Counted from the stretch's first letter, positions 1-8,320 are shown. The stretch is 64,000 nucleotides of DNA from Exiguobacterium sp. Leaf196 (GCF_001423965.1 NZ_LMPV01000007.1:62001-126000), one strand, 5' to 3'. Numbers and translations: made by a program. The notes: generated by a model not told the origin, from the letters alone.

Positions 1-180
1 ATCCACAACGAAGATGTCCGAGTTCGCAGCCTGACCAAACTTCTCGATGAACGCCTCCGCCTGTTCCGTTGAAAGGACACGTTCCTCTGGCTCATACAAC
101 ATATATTTCGTTTCCCGATCAATTCGTCGCATTAAGTCCGATAAAGCTTTCCCGTCCATCAAAGTGGCTCGTCGTATCAT
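1..180 (-). CDS. GNAT family N-acetyltransferase, N-terminal part only
   Basis: The first 60 codons of a minus-strand gene run off the left edge. The visible protein starts MIRRATLMDGKALSDLM and continues with a segment containing RIDRETKYMLYEPEER, which resembles the start of GNAT acetyltransferases (first beta strand and helix). An ATG at 178-180 is preceded by a GGAG about 10 bases upstream. The acetyl-CoA binding motif lies outside the window, so the substrate cannot be inferred. Its base composition is like the core genome, so it marks the right-hand return to normal sequence after the AT-rich island. Confidence 0.6.
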   Translation of the reverse strand, partial: MIRRATLMDGKALSDLMRRIDRETKYMLYEPEERVLSTEQAEAFIEKFGQAANSDIFVVD

Positions 181-259
181 AGGTGTCAACTCCGTTTTTG
201 AAAAAATTTATTTACCAGTTTAAATAATATACTAGACTACAAACGCTCTATTAAAGTAA

Positions 260-2278
260 TTATCTAGAAATTTGTAATTGACTTAAAATACCTGGATTAA
301 AGATAGTTCTATCCTTAGTAAAATAATGATAAATAGAATAATAATTATCTTTAACAAAATCCCACTCTATAAAATGCTTATCTTTATTTAGAATAAATTC
401 TAATATTAATTTTTGTGATAAATCTACAGATTTTAAGTTATCTCTACTTGCATTTTCTAAATTTTCAATATTTTTCTTAAGTTGTAACTTTATTTCTCGC
501 TTAACTATTTGATTAATTCCTGAATACGAATAAAAAATGAGAATAAACCATATTTTTTCATCTTGAAATAAGTCATTCCAGTTAGTTTTTGATAAATTAT
601 CTCGAATAATCTTATTTACTTTTGTATTTATTTTTCTAGTGTTTTTAATACTATTATAGTAAAGACATAAACCTGCAATTAAAATTGGATTTTCTTCTTG
701 TAATATTTCAAATGTTATCAAATCAATTCTTTTTACAGTAAATTGAATATTATAAATAGCACTAAATACTAATAAGTCTATCCAATCATTTTTATAATTA
801 CTAAAAATACTTGTATCAAATCTTTCGTAACATTTTTCTACACTTTCCTTAATATCTAAATTGAATTTATCTTTTAAAAGCGTTAATGTTCTGATTAACT
901 TTTGAGTTGAAGTATATGTAACGTCTTTTGAATAGACAAAGAATAACATTAAAACCAGTTCGTTGGTATTAATATTTAATTTGTTCTTTATATCATTCGA
1001 TCTTTCAATTATGTTTAATATTACGCTTAACACGTATGATGATGTTAAAGTAACTTCTTTTGTATTTTCAAGCAAAATTAAAAATCTATTCCTTAAATCG
1101 TTATACTTTACACGCTTATTTTCAATGAAAAAGTTAGCTTTTATCCATTGATTAATTTGCTTCGAATTCTCCTCAGTCAATCCTAGATCAGATATATCTT
1201 TATAAAGATTATCAAAACTAAAATCGTCGTCTTTTTTTTCTATAATTATTTTCTCAATCAATGGTGTAAAGTCTTGTGTTTCATAAATCCATTTGTTAAA
1301 GCTAAATGAATTATTATATTGCTTAAACTTTTTATCGTTTACTTTTAAATGAAATTGGTTAAGAATAGTAGAAATCTCATTTGAAATAATTTTTTCTACC
1401 TCGTTGTTATCCGTAAATATAAAATAATCGTCTACAAATCGAAAAATTTTGTAATCTACCTCATTTATGATGTTTTTCGAAAAAAGTCTTTCTATTATTC
1501 TTTCGTCTATATGTACTAATAAAAATTCTGCGAGTAGTCTCATCATCTCTGGACCAACTAATATGCCGTTAGTTTTTGAACCATTCAAGTTCTGTAAAAA
1601 AGAGTCTATTCCTTTATATACAGAATACGTCTTCCCTAATTTTTTTGAATCATAAGTTTTTTTACTTATCAACCATTTGAACGAATGTGTATAAATACTT
1701 GGAAAACAATCCTGAATATCAATAGATAAAAGCTTACTAAATTTATCCTGATAAAAAGAGAATATATTACTATTATAAAAATCAGTTATTTTTTTAAAGG
1801 GTTTATGATTAAAATATGAACCGCTAGATTCTAAACTAAGAAGTAATTGTTTTTTTTCAAGATCGTTAGTATAAAATACTTTTTGATTCTTAACCTTTTT
1901 ATAAAATAAACTGTTTACTTTTTGTGGTTTGCGAACAGAAAAAGATTTTTTATTATGTATAATATTTAATATATCTTTTTCAAAACACTCCATAAAAATT
2001 AAAGACTCTAGAGAACCTAGTGGGTTCATTATTGAGATTTCTCTAAACAAGTTATTTTTCTTTTTAACTTTAAATTTTAACGGGGCTGAATGCCATTTAG
2101 AATCAAATATCTCTTTATCTGCTTTTATACTTTTTACTATCTTATTTACTATTTTTCTATTTTCTAATACATACTCATAAAAATACTTGTTCGTAAAAAA
2201 ATTTCCTTTTTCAAAAGGAAGTAAATCTGAAATTAGATAATCTTCTTTTTGTCTGTTAAATGTATTTTTTCTAGACAT
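260..2278 (-). CDS. drt3b: Drt3b-like antiviral reverse transcriptase (second RT of a DRT3-type system)
   Basis: A 672-residue protein with an intact RT core in the first half. Motif A is SIDIQDCF (about residues 185-192, Asp187). Motif B is TNGILVGPEMMRLLAEF (236-252). Motif C is FRFVDDYFIF (279-288), with the catalytic Asp pair at 283-284. The SIYTHS segment after motif A and the NGILVGPE form of motif B are typical of defence-associated (Abi/UNKNOWN-group) RTs rather than of group II introns or retrons. The remaining roughly 380 residues are Lys/Asn/Ile-rich, look helical, and match no domain I recognise. Start ATG at 2276-2278 has AAGGGG 10 bases upstream. It lies 172 bases downstream of another RT on the same strand; the long and short RT pair matches Drt3b with Drt3a (UG8 + UG3). 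Composition is far more AT-rich than the core genome, implying transfer. AbiA or AbiK relatives are alternatives, but those act as single RTs. Confidence 0.78.
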   Translation of the reverse strand: MSRKNTFNRQKEDYLISDLLPFEKGNFFTNKYFYEYVLENRKIVNKIVKSIKADKEIFDSKWHSAPLKFKVKKKNNLFREISIMNPLGSLESLIFMECFEKDILNIIHNKKSFSVRKPQKVNSLFYKKVKNQKVFYTNDLEKKQLLLSLESSGSYFNHKPFKKITDFYNSNIFSFYQDKFSKLLSIDIQDCFPSIYTHSFKWLISKKTYDSKKLGKTYSVYKGIDSFLQNLNGSKTNGILVGPEMMRLLAEFLLVHIDERIIERLFSKNIINEVDYKIFRFVDDYFIFTDNNEVEKIISNEISTILNQFHLKVNDKKFKQYNNSFSFNKWIYETQDFTPLIEKIIIEKKDDDFSFDNLYKDISDLGLTEENSKQINQWIKANFFIENKRVKYNDLRNRFLILLENTKEVTLTSSYVLSVILNIIERSNDIKNKLNINTNELVLMLFFVYSKDVTYTSTQKLIRTLTLLKDKFNLDIKESVEKCYERFDTSIFSNYKNDWIDLLVFSAIYNIQFTVKRIDLITFEILQEENPILIAGLCLYYNSIKNTRKINTKVNKIIRDNLSKTNWNDLFQDEKIWFILIFYSYSGINQIVKREIKLQLKKNIENLENASRDNLKSVDLSQKLILEFILNKDKHFIEWDFVKDNYYSIYHYFTKDRTIFNPGILSQLQISR

Positions 2279-2290
2279 GGTTTATTGACC

Positions 2291-2441
2291 CCTTAATAAG
2301 AAAATGATATCTTGTTTTTACACAATATCAAACTGGTTTCTAAGGCTTAGAGTTTTATTAGCTCTTTACTTTTGGGCTGGTTTAAAAATGATTCGGTAGG
2401 TCAATATACTACACGCTTAACACAAGTTTGTAGTTTGACCT
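2291..2441 (-). ncRNA. Candidate DRT3-associated structured RNA between the two RT genes
   Basis: The 172-base gap between the RT genes is much longer than operon spacing requires and contains two strong inverted repeats on the transcribed strand. The first (2398-2441) has 7 bp AGGTCAA/TTGACCT, then a 3-base bulge, then 6 bp ACTACA/TGTAGT. Its 15-base loop contains UUGUGUUAAGCG. The second (2291-2345) has an outer CCTTA/TAAGG stem enclosing a 6-bp TGATAT/ATATCA hairpin. Published DRT3 loci include a ncRNA, which is why this is called. No expression evidence is visible, and the ends are only the limits of the inverted repeats. Confidence 0.5.
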
Positions 2442-2450
2442 GCTGATGAT

Positions 2451-3713
2451 TTACTTATACTGAATTAAAAATTCTTTTGCTAATGTTTCATATGATTTAT
2501 TTATTGTGTTTACTTTATAAATTTCCTCCATACATTTTTGAAGTTTTTCATACTTCCATCCTAAATTAGGATGCATAAGGATAGTTCTGTTTTTGTAGAA
2601 ATTTGCTAAATATCTTTTATTTTTTAATTTATTTCTTATACATAGTGGAACCACAATTCTATTTCTCCCAAACGATACTCCTACATATCTTTCAAAGAAA
2701 GTAAAAGTATTTTTTGTGATTATTTCACTGTCTGAATTTCCATCCATAAATCTTTTCAACTCTTTATAACTATCACTTATCCCTCTAACTTGCCATCTAG
2801 AAACAGTGCTATTTTTTGAGGATCCATAGTAGACGACTCTTTTAAATAAAGCATCAATTTTAAAATCTAAAATTTTCACTGCTTCTGCATCTTGAACTCC
2901 AGAAATATAATCTTCGATATACTCATCAATTTTTAGTTGATATTTTCGGATCTTAGAATTAGCAATTCCAAATTTAAATTTTTTTCCTTGCTCTCTTAAA
3001 AAATGATATCCTAAATATTCAAAATCAATTTTTCCATTAAAACTTTTTTTATAGGATTTTGTTTTATGTTGACTTAACTTCACATTTTCCCCAAAGATAT
3101 CCTTAAGTATTTTTGATACTTCATTTTTTATTTTAAGTTCATCAATTTCCTCATCAAAAATTATTATTCCATCGTCTACGTACCTTGCATAATAAATACA
3201 GTGTTTTTCAAATTTCTCTTTAATTTTCATATCAAAATAATGTCCTAATACTTCCATCATTGAGTTATGAAGTCCTATTCCTGGAATCATTTCTTTTTGA
3301 TTTTTAATATAAACTTCAAAAAAATTTTTTTCATGAGAATGTAAGTTTATAAAATCACATACATATTTAAGTACTTTTTTTAAGTCAATATTATAGAAAA
3401 ATTTTTCTATATCAAATTTAAAAATAGTGTAGGTATGGTACACATGAAGATTTGGCATAATGTTCATTAATTCACTCATAATAGAAGATCTATTAGGGAA
3501 TTTTAGTTTGGCATATCTGTTTAAATATTCTTTGTAGTAATCTAATACGATCCTTAAATTTTTTTCTACTTCATTGTTATTAATTACATCTCTACCTTTA
3601 ACATTTTTAATTTCATACTCTATATTTTGATTAAAATTGGATATTATTTTTTCTACTTCCTCCATTTCAACACTGTGTAATTCAGTTAAATTTTGATAAA
3701 TTCTGCTCCGCAT
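2451..3713 (-). CDS. drt3a: Drt3a-like antiviral reverse transcriptase (first RT of a DRT3-type system)
   Basis: A 420-residue RT. The start was placed at the ATG at 3711-3713, because CTGGAGG sits 8 bases upstream of it; the 20-codon extension to 3773 runs into a terminator stem and lacks a ribosome site. Motif A is KFDIEKFFYNID (about residues 99-110, Asp101). Motif B is PGIGLHNSMMEVLGHYF (144-160). Motif C is YARYVDDGIIIF (175-186). A motif D/E region contains FEYLGYHF near residue 250. The C-terminal 150 residues would be the thumb. No maturase, endonuclease or protease domain is visible. In studied DRT3 systems, as I recall, Drt3a uses a ncRNA template to make repeat DNA and Drt3b makes the opposite strand; here that role is inferred from pairing and motifs. 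AT-rich, unlike the flanking genes. Confidence 0.78.
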   Translation of the reverse strand: MRSRIYQNLTELHSVEMEEVEKIISNFNQNIEYEIKNVKGRDVINNNEVEKNLRIVLDYYKEYLNRYAKLKFPNRSSIMSELMNIMPNLHVYHTYTIFKFDIEKFFYNIDLKKVLKYVCDFINLHSHEKNFFEVYIKNQKEMIPGIGLHNSMMEVLGHYFDMKIKEKFEKHCIYYARYVDDGIIIFDEEIDELKIKNEVSKILKDIFGENVKLSQHKTKSYKKSFNGKIDFEYLGYHFLREQGKKFKFGIANSKIRKYQLKIDEYIEDYISGVQDAEAVKILDFKIDALFKRVVYYGSSKNSTVSRWQVRGISDSYKELKRFMDGNSDSEIITKNTFTFFERYVGVSFGRNRIVVPLCIRNKLKNKRYLANFYKNRTILMHPNLGWKYEKLQKCMEEIYKVNTINKSYETLAKEFLIQYK

Positions 3714-3743
3714 AGATTTAACCTCCAGGAAACTATTGATAAT

Positions 3744-3773
3744 TTTATAGTAACAAAAAACACCATTATCCAA
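3744..3773 (-). promoter_or_regulatory. Possible promoter of the two-RT operon
   Basis: On the minus strand TTGGAT (3768-3773), an 18-base spacer and TATAAA (3744-3749) precede drt3a by 31 bases. The -35 overlaps the loop and stem of the ssrA-side terminator. The -35 is a weak match, so the call is tentative. Confidence 0.35.
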
Positions 3774-3793
3774 AATGGATAATGGTGTTTTTT
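3755..3793 (-). terminator. Terminator downstream of ssrA
   Basis: A perfect 17-bp inverted repeat (3755-3771 with 3777-3793) with a 5-base loop, flanked by six A on one side and six T on the other, so it can act in both directions. It separates ssrA from the RT operon. Confidence 0.85.
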
Positions 3794-3815
3794 AAATTCT
3801 TGCAATTTCAGGGTA

Positions 3816-4171
3816 TGGAGACGGTGGGAGTCGAACCCACGTCCGAAGGCATCGTATACTTAAGCTTCTACGTGTGTAGTCAATTTATTGGGATCTCGTC
3901 GTCAGGCTGCCAATTGACAGGCGTCCGTCCGACCAGTCTGATTCCATCTCTTCTCTTTCCCTCCAGACGGAAGGGTCCAAGCGTAGCCTGTTTAAAGTGA
4001 GACCCTAGAAATCAGCCGACCAGGCGACAGCTGCTAGGATCCGCAGTTGCTATTACGCTGCTGCGAGTTGTGTGTTAGTTTTGCCAGTTATGGCTGGTGC
4101 GTTTTAACGAGGCCGACCCCTCGACACGCCACAGAAGACCGAACTACCCCCGTCGAATCCGTAACGTCCCC
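3816..4171 (-). ncRNA. ssrA: tmRNA (transfer-messenger RNA)
   Basis: A 356-base minus-strand RNA. The 5' end GGGGACG (4165-4171) pairs with CGTCTCC just before the 3' end (3817-3823). The T-arm GGTTCGACTCCCACC precedes it, and ATTCGACGGGGG follows the 5' acceptor strand. The tag reading frame lies at about 4037-4072 and encodes GKTNTQLAAA followed by TAA TAG; the codon just before the Gly is ACT. CCA is not encoded: the discriminator A is followed by TAC. tmRNA with SmpB rescues stalled ribosomes and marks the nascent peptide for proteolysis, for example by ClpP complexes. It lies directly downstream of smpB with its own promoter and ends in a strong terminator. Confidence 0.95.
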
Positions 4172-4204
4172 AAGATAATAAATTGGGGCTTTCCGAATAC
4201 TAAT

Positions 4205-4233
4205 ATTCTAGCAGAAAAGTGTTACGGGTTCAA
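4205..4233 (-). promoter_or_regulatory. Promoter of ssrA
   Basis: TTGAAC (4228-4233), 17-base spacer, TAGAAT (4205-4210) on the minus strand, ending 33 bases before the mature 5' end of tmRNA. The -35 overlaps the smpB stop codon. The short leader would be trimmed, as usual for tmRNA. Confidence 0.75.
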
Positions 4234-4700
4234 TACTTTTGCTTATCGCGTAGTGCCCGGTCGATATCACGCTTCGCATCTTTCTTCTTCAGGTCGTCAC
4301 GTTTATCGAATTTCTTCTTCCCGCGTCCAAGTCCAATCAAGCATTTTGCGTAGCCGTTCTTGATGTAGACCTTCAGCGGTACGATCGTATAACCGTCCCG
4401 TGAGACCGCACCGATCAAGTTCGCGATCTGTTTCTTGTGCAGCAACAGCTTCCGCGGACGGAGCTGCTCATGATTGTAACGGTTCCCCTGTTCGAAGTGG
4501 GCGATGTTCGAGTTCCAGAGAATCGCTTCTCCCCCGTCGAACCGGACGAACGCGTCCCCGATGCTGATTTTTCCTTTACGGACCGATTTGATTTCCGTTC
4601 CCGTCAAGACGAGACCGGCTTCAATCGTATCCTCGATCGCATAATCGAACGAGGCCCGTTTGTTGTTCGCTAAGACTTTCGAATCTGTTCCCTTTGGCAT
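4230..4700 (-). CDS. smpB: SsrA-binding protein SmpB
   Basis: A 156-residue OB-fold RNA-binding protein that delivers tmRNA to stalled ribosomes. The conserved N-terminal pattern is visible: [20 protein letters not shown] followed by a [11 protein letters not shown] segment. The C-terminal tail is Lys/Arg-rich ([20 protein letters not shown]), as needed to mimic mRNA in the decoding channel. Length is typical of the family. It lies 32 bases after rnr and directly before ssrA, the order found in Bacillus. Confidence 0.96.
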   Translation of the reverse strand: MPKGTDSKVLANNKRASFDYAIEDTIEAGLVLTGTEIKSVRKGKISIGDAFVRFDGGEAILWNSNIAHFEQGNRYNHEQLRPRKLLLHKKQIANLIGAVSRDGYTIVPLKVYIKNGYAKCLIGLGRGKKKFDKRDDLKKKDAKRDIDRALRDKQKY

Positions 4701-4732
4701 GTTCGTTCACCACATTTCCGATGCGGAAGCGC

Positions 4733-7093
4733 TTATTTGCGCTTCCGTTTCTTATTCGAGACCGCCTTATGGAACGGCGGTTTATCTTTTTTGTCTTTCA
4801 GTGCGAAGCCTTTGCCTTTCGACTGGTCCTTCGACTTGCCTGGACGTTTTGACTTGCCGCGACGGTCGTCTTTCTTCTTGTCATCACGTTTTTGTCCCGG
4901 ACGTCCACCGCTTGAGCGGATCGTCTTCGACTCAAATCGTTTCTTCGGTTGCCGTTCTGGCATCCCGACGACGCTGAAGTCGATCGTCCGTTCATCGATG
5001 TTGACGTTCGTGACCTTGATTTCGACGACATCCCCGATCCGGAACTGTTGCTTCGTCCGCTCACCGATTAGCTGATAGTTCGCTTCATCGTAGCGGTAGA
5101 AGTCATCCGTCATCGCTTGGATGTGAACGAGTCCTTCAATCGTGTTCGGCAATTCGACGAACATTCCAAAGTTCGTCACACCGCTGACGACACCTTCAAA
5201 CGTCTCACCGATGTGTTGCTCCATATACTCGGCTTTCTTCAACGCGTTCGTTTCCCTCTCCGCATCAACGGCGCGACGCTCGCGTTTTGACGAATGATCG
5301 GCGATTTCCGGTAAAATCTCCGAATAACGGTCTTGCGTCTTTTGTGATTTATCGTTGTAGATGACATATTCACGCAACAGACGGTGAACCATTAAGTCCG
5401 GATAACGACGAATCGGTGACGTGAAGTGCGTGTAGTAGTCCGTCGACAGACCGAAGTGACCAATCGGTTCGATGTCGTATTTCGCTTGTTGGAGCGAACG
5501 GAGCATAACCGTACTGACGACGGCTTCTTCCGGCTCGCCTTCAACAGCGTTGAGGATCGATTGCAATGTCTTCGGTGCGACTGACTCACCCTTGCGTTCG
5601 ACGTTGATCCCGAAGTTACCGATGAACTTGAAGAACGTATCGAGACGTTCAGCTTTTGGCTCATCGTGAATCCGGTACATGAACGGTAGTTTTTGACGCT
5701 GAATGTGCTCCGCGACCGTTTCGTTCGCTGCAAGCATGAACTCTTCAATCAGTTTCTCAGCGACCGACCGTTCCCGGAGAATGATCTCACTCGTCTTGCC
5801 TTCTTCGTTGACGAGAACCTTCGCTTCTGGGAAGTCAAAGTTGATCGCTCCACGACGCGAGCGGCGTTCACGGAGGATTGCTGCGAGTTCCGCCATCTTG
5901 TCAAAGTACTCGACGAGATCCTGGTACTTCGCGATCACTTCTTCGTCTTCGCGTTCGATGATTTTCCGAACGTCCGTGTACGTCATCCGTTCCGCCGTCT
6001 TGATGACACTCTGGAAGATTTCATGGTTGACGACAGCACCGTTCGCATCGATTTCCATGATACAGCTGAGCGTCAGGCGATCGACATGCGGGTTGAGCGA
6101 ACAGATCCCGTTCGATAGACGGTGCGGGATCATCGGAATGACACGGTCGACGAGATAAACACTCGTTCCGCGCTCACGCGCTTCTTCGTCGAGTGCAGAA
6201 TCTTCTTTGACGTAATGCGAGACGTCGGCGATGTGGACACCAAGCTCGAAGTTGCCGTTCGCTAACTTCTTGACGTGAACCGCATCATCAAGGTCTTTTG
6301 CATCCGCCCCGTCAATCGTCACCGTCAATTCGTTTCGTAGATCAACGCGTCCGACTAAATCCTTCTCATCGATCTGATCCGGAACGGCATTCGCCTCAGC
6401 GATCGCTTCCGGTGAGAAGTCGACGTTAATCCCGTGCTTATGGACGATCGACAAGATATCGACGCCTGGGTCATTTTTGTGACCGATGATTTTCAAGACT
6501 TTTGCCGTTCCGGCGTAGCGACCGTCGGGATACTTCGTGATCCGGGCGAGGACTTTATGGCCATCGACGGCACCGAGTGTATCGTCGTTCGCGACGACCG
6601 GTAAGAACGTCAGCTTCGTATCATCCGGTTCGATATAAGCGATCGATTCGATCCGTCCTTTTGGACTGACGAACGTGCCGACGAAATCAGCTGGTCCGCG
6701 TGAAAGAATCTTGAGCAGTTTCCCTTCACGACGGTCGCCGCCGTTTGACTCGGCAAACACTTTGACGAGGACACGGTCGCCGTTATAGACGTTCTTTAGT
6801 TCCGGTGCCGGTAAGAAGATGTCGCCTTCTGAGCCGTCTTCCGGTGAGACGAAGCCGAAACCGCGTTGGTGGACGGAAATCTTCCCTGCGACTTGACCGA
6901 TCTGCGCGAGCGTTCCGTACTTGTTCGAGCGTGTCCGGGCGATCAACGCTTCGTCTTCCATGGCGTTTAGCGTCCGGATCAATTCCTTGAATGCTTCCGT
7001 ATCCGCTAGTTCTAGTTTTTTCGTTAATTGATCAATCGACAACGGACGTTCTTCCGTCGTGATGACCGTTAGTATTCGTTCACGTAATTCCAA
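4733..7093 (-). CDS. rnr: Ribonuclease R
   Basis: A 786-residue 3'-to-5' exoribonuclease. Domains in order are an N-terminal winged-helix-like segment (1-65), two cold-shock domains (about 70-220), the RNB catalytic domain (about 245-575) with the metal-binding motif TIDGADAKDLDDAVH (259-273), an S1 domain (about 620-700, starting GETFEGVVSGVTNFGMFVEL) and a Lys/Arg-rich tail of about 75 residues. It degrades structured RNA and works with SmpB-tmRNA to remove the mRNA of stalled ribosomes, consistent with its position upstream of smpB-ssrA. It follows est with a 14-base gap. Confidence 0.96.
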   Translation of the reverse strand: MELRERILTVITTEERPLSIDQLTKKLELADTEAFKELIRTLNAMEDEALIARTRSNKYGTLAQIGQVAGKISVHQRGFGFVSPEDGSEGDIFLPAPELKNVYNGDRVLVKVFAESNGGDRREGKLLKILSRGPADFVGTFVSPKGRIESIAYIEPDDTKLTFLPVVANDDTLGAVDGHKVLARITKYPDGRYAGTAKVLKIIGHKNDPGVDILSIVHKHGINVDFSPEAIAEANAVPDQIDEKDLVGRVDLRNELTVTIDGADAKDLDDAVHVKKLANGNFELGVHIADVSHYVKEDSALDEEARERGTSVYLVDRVIPMIPHRLSNGICSLNPHVDRLTLSCIMEIDANGAVVNHEIFQSVIKTAERMTYTDVRKIIEREDEEVIAKYQDLVEYFDKMAELAAILRERRSRRGAINFDFPEAKVLVNEEGKTSEIILRERSVAEKLIEEFMLAANETVAEHIQRQKLPFMYRIHDEPKAERLDTFFKFIGNFGINVERKGESVAPKTLQSILNAVEGEPEEAVVSTVMLRSLQQAKYDIEPIGHFGLSTDYYTHFTSPIRRYPDLMVHRLLREYVIYNDKSQKTQDRYSEILPEIADHSSKRERRAVDAERETNALKKAEYMEQHIGETFEGVVSGVTNFGMFVELPNTIEGLVHIQAMTDDFYRYDEANYQLIGERTKQQFRIGDVVEIKVTNVNIDERTIDFSVVGMPERQPKKRFESKTIRSSGGRPGQKRDDKKKDDRRGKSKRPGKSKDQSKGKGFALKDKKDKPPFHKAVSNKKRKRK

Positions 7094-7107
7094 CGTGACA
7101 CCTCCAG

Positions 7108-7848
7108 TTACTTGCTCCAGTTCAATGACTCCAGGAAGTCCAAGATGTCAGAGTGGAGCTGGTCTTTTTCTTTGTCGAGCGTAATGACGTGACCTGAGTT
7201 CTCATACCAGATCAGCTCTTTTTGGAAGGCACTGACTCCATCATGAATGATGTTCGCAGAGTCGGTGTTGATCATGTGATCGTTGCGTGCTTGGACGACG
7301 AGCGTCGGTGCGTAGACGTCCTCAAGCGAATCGCGTGTCTCACGCAGCAGTTCCTGCAAGTCCTTCAAGGTCGGCATCGGTTCGAAGGACGCCATCTCGT
7401 GGTCGATCTCTTCTTGCGATTTGCCTTCTCGCTTCTTGAATTCTCGTGCGTACTCGGTGACTCCTGCATACATGACTTCTTCACTTTTGATGTAGGCGGG
7501 TGCACACATCGGGATGACCGCTTTGACCGGACGGTTCATCGATAACTTCAGCGACATGACACCACCGAGCGATAGTCCGCAAACGGCGATTTCGTCATAG
7601 CCTTTATCGACGAGTTCCTGATATCCGGCAAGGACATCCTGCCACCAGTCGGCTGGCCCGGTCTTCGTCAGCTCTTCGGGTGGGGCAGCGTGCCCTTTAT
7701 ATTGTGGTGCAAGGGACGTATAGCCCTGTTTTTGCAAGTAGCGACCGAGGATGCGGACATCCGCGCTCGATCCCGTGAATCCGTGTAATAGTAAAACGGC
7801 ACGTGGGCCGGCTTCGAAAAAGAATGGTTTTGGTAAAGTGATTTTCAT
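7108..7848 (-). CDS. est: Carboxylesterase (Est30/YvaK family)
   Basis: A 246-residue alpha/beta hydrolase. The oxyanion motif is HGFTGS (about 22-27), the nucleophile elbow GLSLGG (Ser near 95), the acid is probably Asp in ARNDHM, and the His lies in [10 protein letters not shown]. Size and motifs match the thermostable Est30 family, which hydrolyses short-chain esters. There is no signal peptide, so it is cytoplasmic. The secG-est-rnr-smpB-ssrA order is that of Bacillus. A strong terminator between secG and est suggests est-rnr also have a promoter of their own in 7849-7910; I see no convincing one. Confidence 0.9.
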   Translation of the reverse strand: MKITLPKPFFFEAGPRAVLLLHGFTGSSADVRILGRYLQKQGYTSLAPQYKGHAAPPEELTKTGPADWWQDVLAGYQELVDKGYDEIAVCGLSLGGVMSLKLSMNRPVKAVIPMCAPAYIKSEEVMYAGVTEYAREFKKREGKSQEEIDHEMASFEPMPTLKDLQELLRETRDSLEDVYAPTLVVQARNDHMINTDSANIIHDGVSAFQKELIWYENSGHVITLDKEKDQLHSDILDFLESLNWSK

Positions 7849-7910
7849 AAAATGATTCCCCCTCTAACTCTATACCCCATATCCGGAAAAAATGAATATC
7901 GAGAAATACA

Positions 7911-7942
7911 AAAAACGACAGCGCGATCATACGGCTGTCGTT
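7911..7942 (-). terminator. Terminator after secG
   Basis: A 9-bp stem AACGACAGC/GCTGTCGTT with an 11-base loop followed by T6 on the minus strand, eight bases beyond the secG stop codon. Confidence 0.75.
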
Positions 7943-7949
7943 TCAATGC

Positions 7950-8183
7950 TCACTTATAAAAAGCGACGAGTAACGCCAAGATGAAGAGTAATGCTCCTAA
8001 GATAGACGCCACACGATTTAGGACCGCATCCAAGCCACGAGCTTTTTGGCGACCAAATAATTGTTCTGCTCCACCCGTCAATGCTCCGAGTCCGGTCGTA
8101 CGACCCGACATCAATAGAACGACGATGATGAGAAGAACGGAAACGACGATGAGGCCGACAAGAGCCACGTTATGAATGATCAT
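7950..8183 (-). CDS. secG: Preprotein translocase subunit SecG
   Basis: A 77-residue membrane protein with two hydrophobic segments (about 4-24 and 55-76) joined by a Gly-rich loop (SGRTTGLGALTGGAEQLFG) that is characteristic of SecG. The start at the ATG of MIIHN was chosen because AAGGAGG lies seven bases upstream. A 21-codon extension upstream lacks a ribosome site. SecG assists SecYE and SecA in protein export; secA itself is at 52654-55173. Confidence 0.93.
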   Translation of the reverse strand: MIIHNVALVGLIVVSVLLIIVVLLMSGRTTGLGALTGGAEQLFGRQKARGLDAVLNRVASILGALLFILALLVAFYK

Positions 8184-8280
8184 CGATGATCCTCCTTCAG
8201 TAATATACGCTTCTTTCATTATAGAGAAAAACAAGTACGGGAACAAGGAATAGATTTAGGAACTTTTTCCTGCCTGATGA

Positions 8281-8312
8281 AAAGAGACACCTGAATCGTC
8301 GACTCAGGTGTC
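8281..8312 (-). terminator. Terminator of the ribose operon
   Basis: A 9-bp stem GACACCTGA/TCAGGTGTC followed by TCTTTTC on the minus strand, about ten bases beyond the rbsB stop codon. Confidence 0.75.
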
Positions 8313-8320
8313 CTGTCTTC

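Noticed and set aside
66-260. Attachment-site copy of the ssrA 3' end at the far edge of the island
   Set aside because: No stretch resembling the tmRNA T-arm or acceptor end is present there.
260-3713. Group II intron or retron reverse transcriptase
   Set aside because: No maturase or HNH domain, no intron domain V-like sequence, no msr/msd inverted repeats at both ends, and two different RTs rather than one.
3860-4060. ACACAC sequences on the minus strand near the RT operon, possible DRT3 template
   Set aside because: Both copies lie inside the conserved tmRNA body (one in the tag reading frame), which explains them without the RT system.
3782-4363. Open reading frames on the plus strand across ssrA
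   Set aside because: They are antisense to the tmRNA gene and have no ribosome sites.
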